From assembly GCA_016870355.1 (NCBI GenBank), contig VGBR01000002.1:216982-280981 (forward strand): a stretch of DNA of 64,000 nucleotides, given 5' to 3'. Below the pieces are notes generated by a model. The model worked only from the letters and a program-made list of their open reading frames with translations, did no database searches and had not been told where the DNA came from. Made by a program: the position numbers and the translations under genes. Source of the DNA: Actinomycetota bacterium. GTDB lineage: Bacteria; Actinomycetota; Acidimicrobiia; IMCC26256; PALSA-555. Below, piece by piece: positions 32,838 to 40,083 of this stretch (the first letter of the stretch is position 1; each line of letters begins with the position of its first letter).

Positions 32838-34286
32838 CTAGAGCCCGCCGCCCCGCCAGGGTCCCCAGATCGCGTAGGTGCGGCTCGGCGGAGGGTCGTC
32901 GGCCCGGAAGCCCGTCCCGAGCGTGTTGGCGAACAGGTACTTCCGGTCGGGGCTCCAGCACGTGCCCGCCCACTCGGCGGAGTCGTTCAGGTTCGCGGCG
33001 AGGTCGAACACGCTCCCGTCGACGGTGAGCCCCCGCAGGTGTTGCACGGGCGAGGACTGGCCCGGGAGCGTGACGGGAGTGTCCTCGCACACCACGATCC
33101 CACCGCGGGGGGAGACCACGACGTTGTCGGGATACGACATCACCGTCGCGTCGGGTACCTCGAACACCAACGACAGCTGCCCGCGGCTGTGGCCGCGCGG
33201 TTCGTAGGCCCACACCTGGCCCTGGGCCGCGTCGCCGCCGTCGGTAGACACGAAGTAGACCACCCCGTCGGCGAACGCGCAGCCCTCGAGTCGCCGGAAG
33301 ATCGCGCCACCCTTGCTGAGGCCCTCCTCGTACACCGCTTTCCCGCCTGCGGGCGGGTCGGGCTCCTCGATGTCGACCCATTCCGCGTCGAGCGTTGCGA
33401 TCGGGTCCTGACCGGTGCGGGTGTCGTAGCCATCGCTGCCCGCCACCTTGAGCATCTGGAGACTGCCGGCCTCGAGGTTCGGCCGGCGTCCACCACGCGC
33501 GGGTCGGTCGGGGACGAAGCGGAAGAAGCCGGAGTCACCATTGTCCTCGGTCTCATAGACGATGCCGGTGCGTGGGTCGACGCAGGCGGCCTCGTGACTG
33601 AAGCGCCCGAGCAGCCGGAGCGGCTCCGGGTCGACGGGTCCGTTCGCCGCGGCGGGGACCTCGAACACATAGCCGTGCGACGCGCCGAAGTCGGGTGCCC
33701 CGACTGTGGTCTCCTCGCACGACAGCCAGCTCCCCCAGGGCGTCACGCCCCCGGCACAGTTCGTGTGCGTGCCGCTCAGGCTCACGAAGTCACGCACGAC
33801 CTCGGGCACGCCGTCCGAGCCGAAGGCGATCTCGAGGGTCGTCGTGCCACCGCCCGCCAGCTCGTCGTACGCGTTCGTCGTCGAGAGGGCCGGTACGGTC
33901 CCGGCGCCATCACGCACCTCGTGGTTCCGCACGAGCCGCACTCGCCCGCGCCGAGCGGGGAACGCGCCCATGCCGTCATGCCCGTAGGGAGTCGGGCTGC
34001 CGTCGCTCATCGGGGTGCCAGCCACACCGAAGATCGCGTACTCGAACCCCTCGGGGAGCGAGAGCCAGGCCACCTCGGGGTCGACGCCCACGGCCGACAC
34101 CGGCGGCTTCGCGACGAGTGGCCCGTAGCCCGGCCCCGGCGAGGGCGAGCCACTCGGGGCCGCGGCGGCGAGCCGGCGTCCGAGCGAGTCGACGAACGGC
34201 CCCGACAGCGCGACGCCTGCGGTCACCAGCAGCGATCTGCGCAAGAACACACGCCGGTCGAGCACCGGGCGATCCGAACCAGGCAT
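32838..34286 (-). CDS. PhoX-like (DUF839) secreted alkaline phosphatase, Tat-exported
   Basis: A 482-residue protein. The Tat signal has DRRVFLRRSLLVTAG (RR motif plus hydrophobic stretch). The mature part matches the PhoX/DUF839 beta-propeller: VRLVRNHEVRDGAGTVPALS, GGVTPWGSWLSCEETTVGAP, GRFSHEAACVDPRTGIVYET and later VVVSPRGGIVVCEDTPVTLP. PhoX enzymes are calcium- and iron-dependent phosphomonoesterases. The frame is open further upstream (to 34355), but ATG 34286 gives a normal Tat signal. No phosphate-box sequence was identified upstream. Confidence 0.87.
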   Translation of the reverse strand: MPGSDRPVLDRRVFLRRSLLVTAGVALSGPFVDSLGRRLAAAAPSGSPSPGPGYGPLVAKPPVSAVGVDPEVAWLSLPEGFEYAIFGVAGTPMSDGSPTPYGHDGMGAFPARRGRVRLVRNHEVRDGAGTVPALSTTNAYDELAGGGTTTLEIAFGSDGVPEVVRDFVSLSGTHTNCAGGVTPWGSWLSCEETTVGAPDFGASHGYVFEVPAAANGPVDPEPLRLLGRFSHEAACVDPRTGIVYETEDNGDSGFFRFVPDRPARGGRRPNLEAGSLQMLKVAGSDGYDTRTGQDPIATLDAEWVDIEEPDPPAGGKAVYEEGLSKGGAIFRRLEGCAFADGVVYFVSTDGGDAAQGQVWAYEPRGHSRGQLSLVFEVPDATVMSYPDNVVVSPRGGIVVCEDTPVTLPGQSSPVQHLRGLTVDGSVFDLAANLNDSAEWAGTCWSPDRKYLFANTLGTGFRADDPPPSRTYAIWGPWRGGGL

Positions 34287-34376
34287 CGTCACTCCCTTCG
34301 TGTCGCGCCCGACGCTATGCCAGGCCGCCTGTGTCACGCGCCGCCCGGCAGACAACGCCGCGCACGGTCGCGACGT

Positions 34377-35567
34377 TCATCGTGCAGCACCGCGCAAGGC
34401 CGCGGCGAGGTTCCCGCGCTGCTTCACCACGACGTCGTCGAGGCCGAGCCAGTCGGTCATCGCGCGGAGCTCGCCCGCGAGCCGCGCGGCGACCTCCTTC
34501 TTGTCGACGCCGGGCTCCGCCCACGCCGCCTGCACGAGGAGCTGTGACTTGGTCCGTTCCGCCTTGAGGTCGACCCGCCCGACGTAGCGGTCACCCAGCA
34601 GGAACGGGAGCACGTAGTACCCGTAGGTGCGCTTCGGCGGTGGCACGTAGATCTCGATCCGGTACTCGAAGCCGTACAGCCGCTCGATGCGGCTGCGCTC
34701 CCACATCACCGAGTCGAACGGGGAGACCAACGCGCAGGCATCGACCCGACGCGGGAGCTTCGCGTCCGGGTGTCGATAGGCAGGGTCCTTCCAGCCGTCG
34801 ATGGTCACCCGTTCCAGCAGACCGGATCCCGCCATCTCCTCGAGGAGCGCGCGCGTCGGCGTGATCGGGAATCGGAAGTAGTCGGCGAGATCTCCGGCGG
34901 TGCCCACGCCGTGCGCGCGGGCGGCCCACTCGAGCAGAGCGACCATCGCATCCGCGGGCGTCGGGGTGGGCATCGCGAGCACCGCGGCGGACAGCACGTG
35001 GGCCGGGTCGCAGTACACCTTCTCGAAGTTCCCGCGCCGGAACGCCCCGACGCGGCCCCGGTAGTAGAGGTGCTCCAGCGAGCGCTTCGTGTTGCCCCAG
35101 CCCCACCACGGTCCCTTGTTCGAGGAGCCGTCGAGCTCGCGGGCGCTCAGCGGTCCTCGTTCCATGACCGTCGTGTGGATCTCGTCGATCAGCTTCTGCT
35201 GCTCGACGGACCATCTCCGCATCTCGCTCCATTGGTGGTCACCCGACATGCGGAACCGGAACAGTGGGTGGAGCTCGGCGTGCACCAGCGACGCCTCGTG
35301 ACCCCAGTACTCGAACGCCTCTTGGTCCTCGTAGACGTAGGTGTCCAGCAAGGTTCGGTCATATGGCCCGAGTCGCGAGAAGAACGGCAAGTAGTGCGCC
35401 CGCACCAGGACGTTCACCGAGTCCATCTGCACCGCGCCGAGCCGCTCGAACACCTTCCGAAGGTGTCGTGCGGTGACTCGACCAGCCGGACGAGGCTCCG
35501 AATATCCCTGCGCGGCGAGCGCGATGCGCCGCGCCTCGTCGACGGAGAGGGTGGTGCGCCGGGTCAC
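34377..35567 (-). CDS. YcaQ-type winged-helix DNA glycosylase
   Basis: A 396-residue protein of the YcaQ/AlkX family, three winged helices plus a catalytic part. Seen are SVDEARRIALAAQGY, LGAVQMDSVNVLVRAHYLPF and FEYWGHEASLVHAELHPLFR, then WSVEQQKLIDEIH. The Q-x-D motif in VQMDSVNVL matches the family's catalytic loop. Known members unhook interstrand crosslinks and remove bulky alkylated bases. It lies beside alkA and ogt on the same repair island. GTG 35567 follows a minus-strand TACGGT box by six bases. Confidence 0.85.
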   Translation of the reverse strand: MTRRTTLSVDEARRIALAAQGYSEPRPAGRVTARHLRKVFERLGAVQMDSVNVLVRAHYLPFFSRLGPYDRTLLDTYVYEDQEAFEYWGHEASLVHAELHPLFRFRMSGDHQWSEMRRWSVEQQKLIDEIHTTVMERGPLSARELDGSSNKGPWWGWGNTKRSLEHLYYRGRVGAFRRGNFEKVYCDPAHVLSAAVLAMPTPTPADAMVALLEWAARAHGVGTAGDLADYFRFPITPTRALLEEMAGSGLLERVTIDGWKDPAYRHPDAKLPRRVDACALVSPFDSVMWERSRIERLYGFEYRIEIYVPPPKRTYGYYVLPFLLGDRYVGRVDLKAERTKSQLLVQAAWAEPGVDKKEVAARLAGELRAMTDWLGLDDVVVKQRGNLAAALRGAAR

Positions 35568-35573
35568 GCAGGG

Positions 35574-35579
35574 ACCGTA
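35574..35579 (-). promoter_or_regulatory. -10 box TACGGT, leaderless start of the YcaQ-type gene
   Basis: On the minus strand TACGGT ends six bases before GTG 35567, directly after the alkA stop. The glycosylase gene may thus be expressed on its own as well as with alkA. Confidence 0.45.
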
Positions 35580-35585
35580 TCGACC

Positions 35586-36933
35586 TCAGCGCTGCCAGAG
35601 ACGAAGCGCGGCGTACGCACGCCAGGGATGCCACGCCTCGGCTCGGTGCTCGGCATCGACCGCGCTCACCCCGTCGAGTGCCTTGCGCAGTCCGAGGTCG
35701 CCGGCCGGGAAACGCGTCGGCGTAGCCGAGTCGCAGTGCCAGGTACTGCGCGGTCCAGGCACCGATGCCGGGGAGCTCGACGAGGTCGTGCTCGAGCTCT
35801 GTGAGGGAAAGTGACCCGTCGAGCACGATCTTCCCGTCGGCAACGGCTCCGGCAAACGCTCGCACCGCATCGGCGCGCTGACGCGGGACGGGGAGCTCGG
35901 CGTCGGCGAGCGCCTCGGGTGGCGGGAACCGGAGGCTCAAGCCGAGGGCTTCGAGTCCTTCGGCACGCGAGCCGTGCGCGGCGACGATCTTGCCGATGGT
36001 GCGGGTCGCGCCCGCAACACTGACTTGCTGCCCGACGATCGCGCGCACGCCGGCCTCGAACGGATCCCAACACCCGGGGACGCGCACGCCCTCGGGCCAG
36101 GGGGTCAACGTCCGGTCCTGCCCGAGCGTGGGCACGACGTCTTGGGGGTCGTGATCGAGGTCGAAGAGCCGGCGGATCCGCGCGACGTGATGGATGAGTC
36201 CGTCCCAGGTGGAGAGGTGGAAGCGAGCGACGAGGTGGTCGACCTCGCGGCGAACCTCGACCGCCCCGGTCATCCCGTCGACCTCGATGGTTCGGCGGTA
36301 CACGCTGTCATCGACCGATTCGACGCCGGGGATCGCTCGGAGCGCGAGGAAGGACAGCAGTGCGTCCCAGTCCAGTGGTGGGTGGAACGTGAGACGGGTG
36401 TCGAGGCCGCCGTCGGCGACGAGGCGGTCCGAACGGCGGCGACGGGCCCGGAGCTGGGTCGGCGGCGCGTGGAAGATGTCGTGCATCACCCTCGACATCT
36501 GGCGGACCGAGCCGAAGCCGGCCGCGAACGCGATGTCATTGATGGAGAGGTCGCTGTCGTCGAGCAGCCGGCGAGCGAAGTGCGCACGCCGGGAGCGAGC
36601 CACCTGATCGGGGGTGGCGCCCACGTGCTCGAGGAAGAGGCGGCGGAGGTGGCGGCTGCTCACGCCGAGGCGTCGGGCGAGGTCCGCTTCGAGCTCCTCG
36701 TCGAGCGCGCCGTCGACGATGAGGCGCACGGCCCGGCACACGAGCTCGGGGCCGTGCACCCAGGGATCGGCGTGATGGCTCCGGTACGGGCGGCACCGCA
36801 AGCAGGCGCGGAACCCGTCCGCCTCGGCCGCGGCCGCGCTCTCGTACTCGACGACGTTGGCCGGGTTGGGTGATGCGGGGCAGCCGACCGGCTGGCAGTA
36901 GATCCCCGTGGTCCGGACGGCCGACACAGGCAT
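35586..36933 (-). CDS. alkA: Ada/AraC-AlkA fusion, DNA-3-methyladenine glycosylase II, one-base frameshift near the end
   Basis: The fusion consists of an Ada-type zinc module (TTGIYCQPVGCPASPNPANV and FRACLRCRPY, four Cys), an AraC-like helix-turn-helix (LGVSSRHLRRLFLEHVGATP, then INDIAFAAGFGSVRQMSRVM), an AlkA N-domain and an HhH-GPD glycosylase domain (PFEAGVRAIVGQQVSVAGAT, VELPGIGAWTAQYLALRLGY). It should sense methyl damage and excise alkylated bases. Around 35707-35709 the minus strand has CCC where removal of one C restores the usual ending (FPAGDLGLRKALDGV... to the stop at 35586). As written the frame instead runs antisense into the next gene. The extent given follows the corrected ending (about 448 residues). 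Confidence 0.85.
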
Positions 36934-36936
36934 GTG

Positions 36937-36982
36937 ATCGTTGTACCTGATGTCGGAACCGCAGTTCGGACAGATCCGGACA
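36937..36982 (-). promoter_or_regulatory. alkA promoter/operator, shared with ogt
   Basis: On the minus strand: TGTCCGGATCTGTCCG (a direct repeat of TGTCCG with 10-bp period), 21 bases, TACAACGAT, then CAC and the alkA ATG. The same elements with the same spacing precede ogt. Direct half-sites 10 bp apart suit an AraC-type regulator such as the Ada domain of alkA itself; that link is inference. Confidence 0.6.
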
Positions 36983-36994
36983 GGGCCGAGGCCG

Positions 36995-37040
36995 TGTCCG
37001 GATGTGGCCGAGAAACGACGGCTTCGTCCGGTAGAACGGT
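36995..37040 (+). promoter_or_regulatory. ogt promoter/operator, shared with alkA
   Basis: TGTCCGGATGTGGCCG (36995-37010), 21 bases, TAGAACGGT (37032-37040), then CAC and the ogt ATG. It mirrors the alkA arrangement, with 12 bases between the two operator copies. Confidence 0.6.
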
Positions 37041-37043
37041 CAC

Positions 37044-37523
37044 ATGCACTTCACTGCGATCGAGACCCCGCTCGGACTCATGGAGATCGGTGTCGACGAC
37101 GACGCGCTGGTCGCGCTCGACTTCGTCGACGACACCGACGCGCCGAGGACCCAACGCCACGCCATCGCCGCCGCGGTGCGCGCGTACTTCCACGGCGACC
37201 TCGGAGCCATCGAGCACCTGAAGGTCCGGTTCGACCACGGCACCCCCTTCCAGCAGCAGGTGTGGCGCGCGCTGCGCACCATCCCGCTCGGCGAGACGAT
37301 CAGCTACGCCGAGCTCGCGCGACGCGTCGACCGTCCGTCCGCCTTCCGCGCGGTTGGTTCCGCGAACGGTCAGAACCCGATCGCGGTCGTCGTGCCGTGC
37401 CATCGAGTGATCGCCGCCGACGGCACGCTCGGTGGCTACGGCGGCGGGCTCGACAAGAAGCGGTGGCTCCTCGCCCACGAAGGTGTCGAGGTGCCCGCCG
37501 AGCGCGTCCGCCGCTCCGCGTAG
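37044..37523 (+). CDS. ogt: Methylated-DNA--protein-cysteine methyltransferase
   Basis: A 159-residue suicide repair protein that takes O6-methyl groups from guanine. The active site PCHRVIAADGTLGGYGGGLD contains the acceptor Cys, and the helix-turn-helix before it contains GTPFQQQVWRALRTIPLGET and SYAELARRVDRPSAFRAVGS. The length fits the Ogt class. It is divergent from the Ada/AlkA fusion with a shared operator pattern. Its 3' end is overlapped antisense by the next gene for about 220 bases. Confidence 0.94.
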   Translation: MHFTAIETPLGLMEIGVDDDALVALDFVDDTDAPRTQRHAIAAAVRAYFHGDLGAIEHLKVRFDHGTPFQQQVWRALRTIPLGETISYAELARRVDRPSAFRAVGSANGQNPIAVVVPCHRVIAADGTLGGYGGGLDKKRWLLAHEGVEVPAERVRRSA

Positions 37524-38334
37524 GGTCAGGCGCCTGGAACCGGCGCGCGAGCCCGAGCGCGAGCCAGGGCTTGCGACCCCACGCGAACATCTGCCCACGG
37601 GCGATCGCGGTCCACTGGCTGGCGCGCTGGTAGAAGACGAGGAGCACCGGGCCCGGTGCGGCCGAGATGATGGCGTCGGGTGACCACGGTCCGTCCGGGT
37701 CCGTCGTGAGCACGCCGTCGTCGAACCGCCACCGGTGCACACCTTGGCCGCGCAGGCGGATCTCGTAGCTCGCGGTGTGACCAGCCGACGCCTCCTCGTC
37801 GAGCCATGCCGGCAGCAACGGGGCGAGGCCGCGTAGCGCCAGCTCGACGTCGCGGCCGGGGATGTCCCAGCCAACGCCGACCGCACCGGCCAGATCCCAT
37901 CCGTGAACGTTGAGCTCCCCGATGACGAGGCCCATGGCCTCCACCGAGTTCGCGCGGGAGCCGGCATGGAACGCGAAAGGTGGCTCGCCGGCGCCGACCG
38001 CCCGCACGTGCGCGGCGAACTCGCGGCTCGACGAGCGCAGCAGCTCGACGAGGTCGTCGAGCGGACGGTCCCGCAACGCGACGACGTTGCCCGCATTGAC
38101 GTCGGCCATCCCGGCGGCATGGGTCGTGAACACCGACGTGCCCAGGTGACCTCCGAGGTAGTAGCCGGGTGCGAACGCCATGTGCGCGGCGAGGTCGTGC
38201 ACGGTCCATTCGGGTGCAGTCGGGATGCGGCGAGTGTGGTCGACCACCTGCGCGAACACGTCCGTGACACGATCGACGGCCGCGAGCATCACGTCGGCCA
38301 TCTCGTCGGCATCGATGACGGGCGCGGTGGTCAT
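37300..38334 (-). CDS. Maleylpyruvate isomerase/DinB-like family protein, overlong 3' end
   Basis: A 344-residue frame. Residues 1-160 match the mycothiol-dependent maleylpyruvate isomerase N-terminal fold: PTAPEWTVHDLAAHMAFAPG (helix with His) and LVIGELNVHGWDLAGAVGVG. Residues 160-270 include YEIRLRGQGVHRWRFDDG and a WSPDAIISAAPGPVLLVFYQ stretch. After about residue 270 the frame lacks a stop and runs antisense through the end of ogt as Arg-rich sequence, which is unlikely to be native. The natural end is probably near 37525, so a lost stop or small indel is suspected. ATG 38334 was chosen over the Arg-rich upstream extension. The substrate is unknown. Confidence 0.65.
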   Translation of the reverse strand: MTTAPVIDADEMADVMLAAVDRVTDVFAQVVDHTRRIPTAPEWTVHDLAAHMAFAPGYYLGGHLGTSVFTTHAAGMADVNAGNVVALRDRPLDDLVELLRSSSREFAAHVRAVGAGEPPFAFHAGSRANSVEAMGLVIGELNVHGWDLAGAVGVGWDIPGRDVELALRGLAPLLPAWLDEEASAGHTASYEIRLRGQGVHRWRFDDGVLTTDPDGPWSPDAIISAAPGPVLLVFYQRASQWTAIARGQMFAWGRKPWLALGLARRFQAPDPTRSGGRARRAPRHLRGRGATASCRARRRSHRACRRRRSLDGTARRPRSGSDRSRNQPRGRRTDGRRVARARRS

Positions 38335-38435
38335 CGGGGCGCTCGCGGCATGCCGCACAAAGGGCTGTCGGTCATCCTCGTTCCGACGACGACGCGCGGG
38401 TTCAGCTGGCCGTGTTCGTGACAGCGCGCGGACGA

Positions 38436-38924
38436 TCAGGCGATCGGCTCGCCATCGGCGCCGACGGCGTGCCACACGCCGCCGACCCCATGGCCGGTGG
38501 TGTCGCCCGCGGCAACGTCACCCGAGTACCGATAGAGAAGGTGGCCGTTGTACGCAACCTGGCTTTGCGCCCCGATCTCGAGCAGCGAGGCGTCCAGACC
38601 CTTGCCGGCCTTGAGCTTCTTGGCCGTCAGGTGCGGCCACGCCGACTCGCATCCGCCGGTGCAGTTGCTCGCATCGATGTTCGTGCCGTCGGGGTCGAAC
38701 AGGTAGAGCGTGAAGCCTTTGGAGTTGACGAGGATCTCACCGAGCTCCGAGTCGGCGATCTGCACGGTTGGCTTCTTCTTTTTCTTCTTGTCGGCCGCGG
38801 CGCTCTGGCGCGACTCCGACGTGCTGGCCATGGCGGCCGCGGGCGCGGCGATGGCCACGCCCAGCGCCAGCAGCGAGATGAGCAGAACACGGCGAAGCGT
38901 TGGAGTGGGCATCAGAACCCCCAT
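38436..38924 (-). CDS. Secreted COG4315-type (PF03640 repeat) lipoprotein-like protein
   Basis: A 162-residue secreted protein. The signal peptide includes RRVLLISLLALGVAIAAPAA. A lysine run (DKKKKKKPTV) follows, and then two PF03640-type repeats: NSKGFTLYLFDPDGTNIDAS with CTGGCESAWPHL, and AQSQVAYNGHLLYRYSGDVA. This pattern is common in actinobacterial surface proteins of unknown role. The two Cys in CTGGC may form a disulfide. A second ATG at 38912 is an equally plausible start. Confidence 0.78.
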   Translation of the reverse strand: MGVLMPTPTLRRVLLISLLALGVAIAAPAAAMASTSESRQSAAADKKKKKKPTVQIADSELGEILVNSKGFTLYLFDPDGTNIDASNCTGGCESAWPHLTAKKLKAGKGLDASLLEIGAQSQVAYNGHLLYRYSGDVAAGDTTGHGVGGVWHAVGADGEPIA

Positions 38925-38993
38925 GTCGGCGGCGTTGCCAGAGACTACGGCCGAGCGCAGTCGATGGATTGGCGGATCGGGATGGGCAGGTCG

Positions 38994-39203
38994 TCAGTTC
39001 GACGACGGCGGCGCCACGCCTTCGAACGCATCGGGTTCGGCTACGTCTCGTAGCCGCTCGATGCCGAGCTCGACGGCAGCCCGCACCTTCTCGGCCGGTG
39101 CCACCTGATCCAGCCACGAGCGGATCTGCTCGTAGCGCTCCCGCCCAGCCTTCGAGCCGAAGTAGTACCCGACGGCGAACCCGACCACCAACCCCGTGCG
39201 CAT
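38994..39203 (-). CDS. Small YtxH-like membrane protein
   Basis: A 69-residue protein. A single hydrophobic helix with glycine spacing (GLVVGFAVGYYFGSKAGRER) is followed by an amphipathic, charged helix (AEKVRAAVELGIERLRDVAE). This is the YtxH-type layout linked in other bacteria to stress, with no defined biochemical role. ATG 39203 is preferred; the longer open frame upstream overlaps the divergent gene and is not family-like. Confidence 0.6.
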   Translation of the reverse strand: MRTGLVVGFAVGYYFGSKAGRERYEQIRSWLDQVAPAEKVRAAVELGIERLRDVAEPDAFEGVAPPSSN

Positions 39204-39242
39204 CTTCACGACCACTTCTCTAGCACTGTCACACCCCACAAA

Positions 39243-39248
39243 TACGGT
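39243..39248 (+). promoter_or_regulatory. -10 box TACGGT, leaderless start of the HTH/LAGLIDADG-like gene
   Basis: TACGGT ends seven bases before ATG 39256 and thus favours that start over the upstream ATG at 39196. Confidence 0.5.
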
Positions 39249-39255
39249 CCGCCCC

Positions 39256-40083
39256 ATGGGATACCGAGGCAAGGTCAAGGAACAAGAAGAGGCCCGCCGC
39301 CTCCGAGCACAGAACCTCACGATCATCCAGATCGCCGAGCTGCTGGGCGTCTCCAAGAGCAGCGTGTCCCTCTGGGTCAGAGACGTTCCCTTCACCGCCA
39401 GCAAGAAGCGGTGGGGACCGAACCGTCGCCCGAATCCGCAGAGCCAACGAAAGCAACGCCAGATCGAAGCACTGAACCAAGCTGGGATTGATCGAATCGG
39501 TCACCTTGGCGAGGCATCGTTCTTTGTTGCGGGAATCGCTCTCTACGCGGGCGAAGGAGCGAAGACGGACGGTGCGGTGAACTTCGCGAACAGCGACCCT
39601 CAGATGATGCAGTTCTTCTGCGCCTGGTTGCGGCGCTACTTCATCATCGACGAGTCTCGGCTGCGAGCAAACGTGTACCTCCACGAGGGTCTTGACCTTG
39701 AGGCAGCCGAGCAGCATTGGTCCGCGCTCACGAACATTCCGCGCTCACAGTTCACCAAGCCATATCGAGCGGTGCCTGACCCGAGCATCCGGAGGAACAA
39801 GCACGAACATGGCTGTGGGTACGTGAACTACAGCTGTGTGCGCACACATCGAGAAGTAATGGGGCTCGTTCGCGCTTTGCTATCGTCGGAGGCGTATTCC
39901 GGGGTAGCTCAATTGGTGGAGCAGCGCGCTGTTAACGCGACGGTCGAGGGTTCGAGCCCCTCCCCCGGAGCTGTCAACCAAGATCCAACACCGCCGACGC
40001 GCTCGCGTCGGCGGTTGCGCGTAGCGGCGCGTACGCGCGCACGAGCGCTGCGTCCGGTGCCGTGCGCGACTCGATCGCGTTGA
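39256..40083 (+). CDS. HTH protein with LAGLIDADG-like domain, frame runs through tRNA-Asn
   Basis: A 275-codon frame. Residues 10-45 form a resolvase-like helix-turn-helix (LTIIQIAELLGVSKSSVSLW). Residues 88-130 read FFVAGIALYAGEGAKTDGAV then FANSDPQMMQFFCAWLRRYF, a G-x-x-x-YAGEG pattern reminiscent of LAGLIDADG-type DNA-binding domains. Residues 165-205 are conserved-looking (KPYRAVPDPSIRRNKHEHGC). The native protein probably ends near residue 213. From residue 215 the frame reads the tRNA-Asn gene on the same strand (VAQLVEQRAVNATVEGSS) and then low-complexity sequence. The function is not known; relation to homing-type enzymes is inference. Confidence 0.6.
   Translation: MGYRGKVKEQEEARRLRAQNLTIIQIAELLGVSKSSVSLWVRDVPFTASKKRWGPNRRPNPQSQRKQRQIEALNQAGIDRIGHLGEASFFVAGIALYAGEGAKTDGAVNFANSDPQMMQFFCAWLRRYFIIDESRLRANVYLHEGLDLEAAEQHWSALTNIPRSQFTKPYRAVPDPSIRRNKHEHGCGYVNYSCVRTHREVMGLVRALLSSEAYSGVAQLVEQRAVNATVEGSSPSPGAVNQDPTPPTRSRRRLRVAARTRARALRPVPCATRSR
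39881..39886 (+). promoter_or_regulatory. -10 box TATCGT of tRNA-Asn
   Basis: TATCGT lies 11 bases before the tRNA 5' end, inside the 3' part of the preceding open frame. The tRNA therefore probably has its own promoter. Confidence 0.45.
39898..39970 (+). tRNA. tRNA-Asn (GTT)
   Basis: A 73-base cloverleaf: acceptor TCCGGGG/CCCCGGA, D-arm GCTC/GAGC, anticodon stem GCGCG/CGCGA (last pair G-A mismatch) with loop CTGTTAA (anticodon GTT), T-arm GAGGG/CCCTC with TTCGAGC, discriminator G. No CCA is encoded. It lies entirely inside the open frame of the preceding HTH gene. Confidence 0.96.

Noticed and set aside
35700-35715. Programmed +1 frameshift in alkA as the main explanation
   Set aside because: A CCC slip site exists, but no stimulating signal is seen and glycosylases of this kind are not known to use one. 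A single-base error or mutation is simpler.
36660-38270. A 536-codon minus-strand frame over ogt and the alkA start
   Set aside because: It crosses two divergent genes and their operator region; composition is Arg/Ser-rich and motif-free.
39898-40083. Residues 215-275 of the HTH protein as native C-terminus
   Set aside because: Bases 39898-39970 fold into a complete tRNA-Asn, and the rest is low-complexity sequence antisense to the end of the kinase gene.
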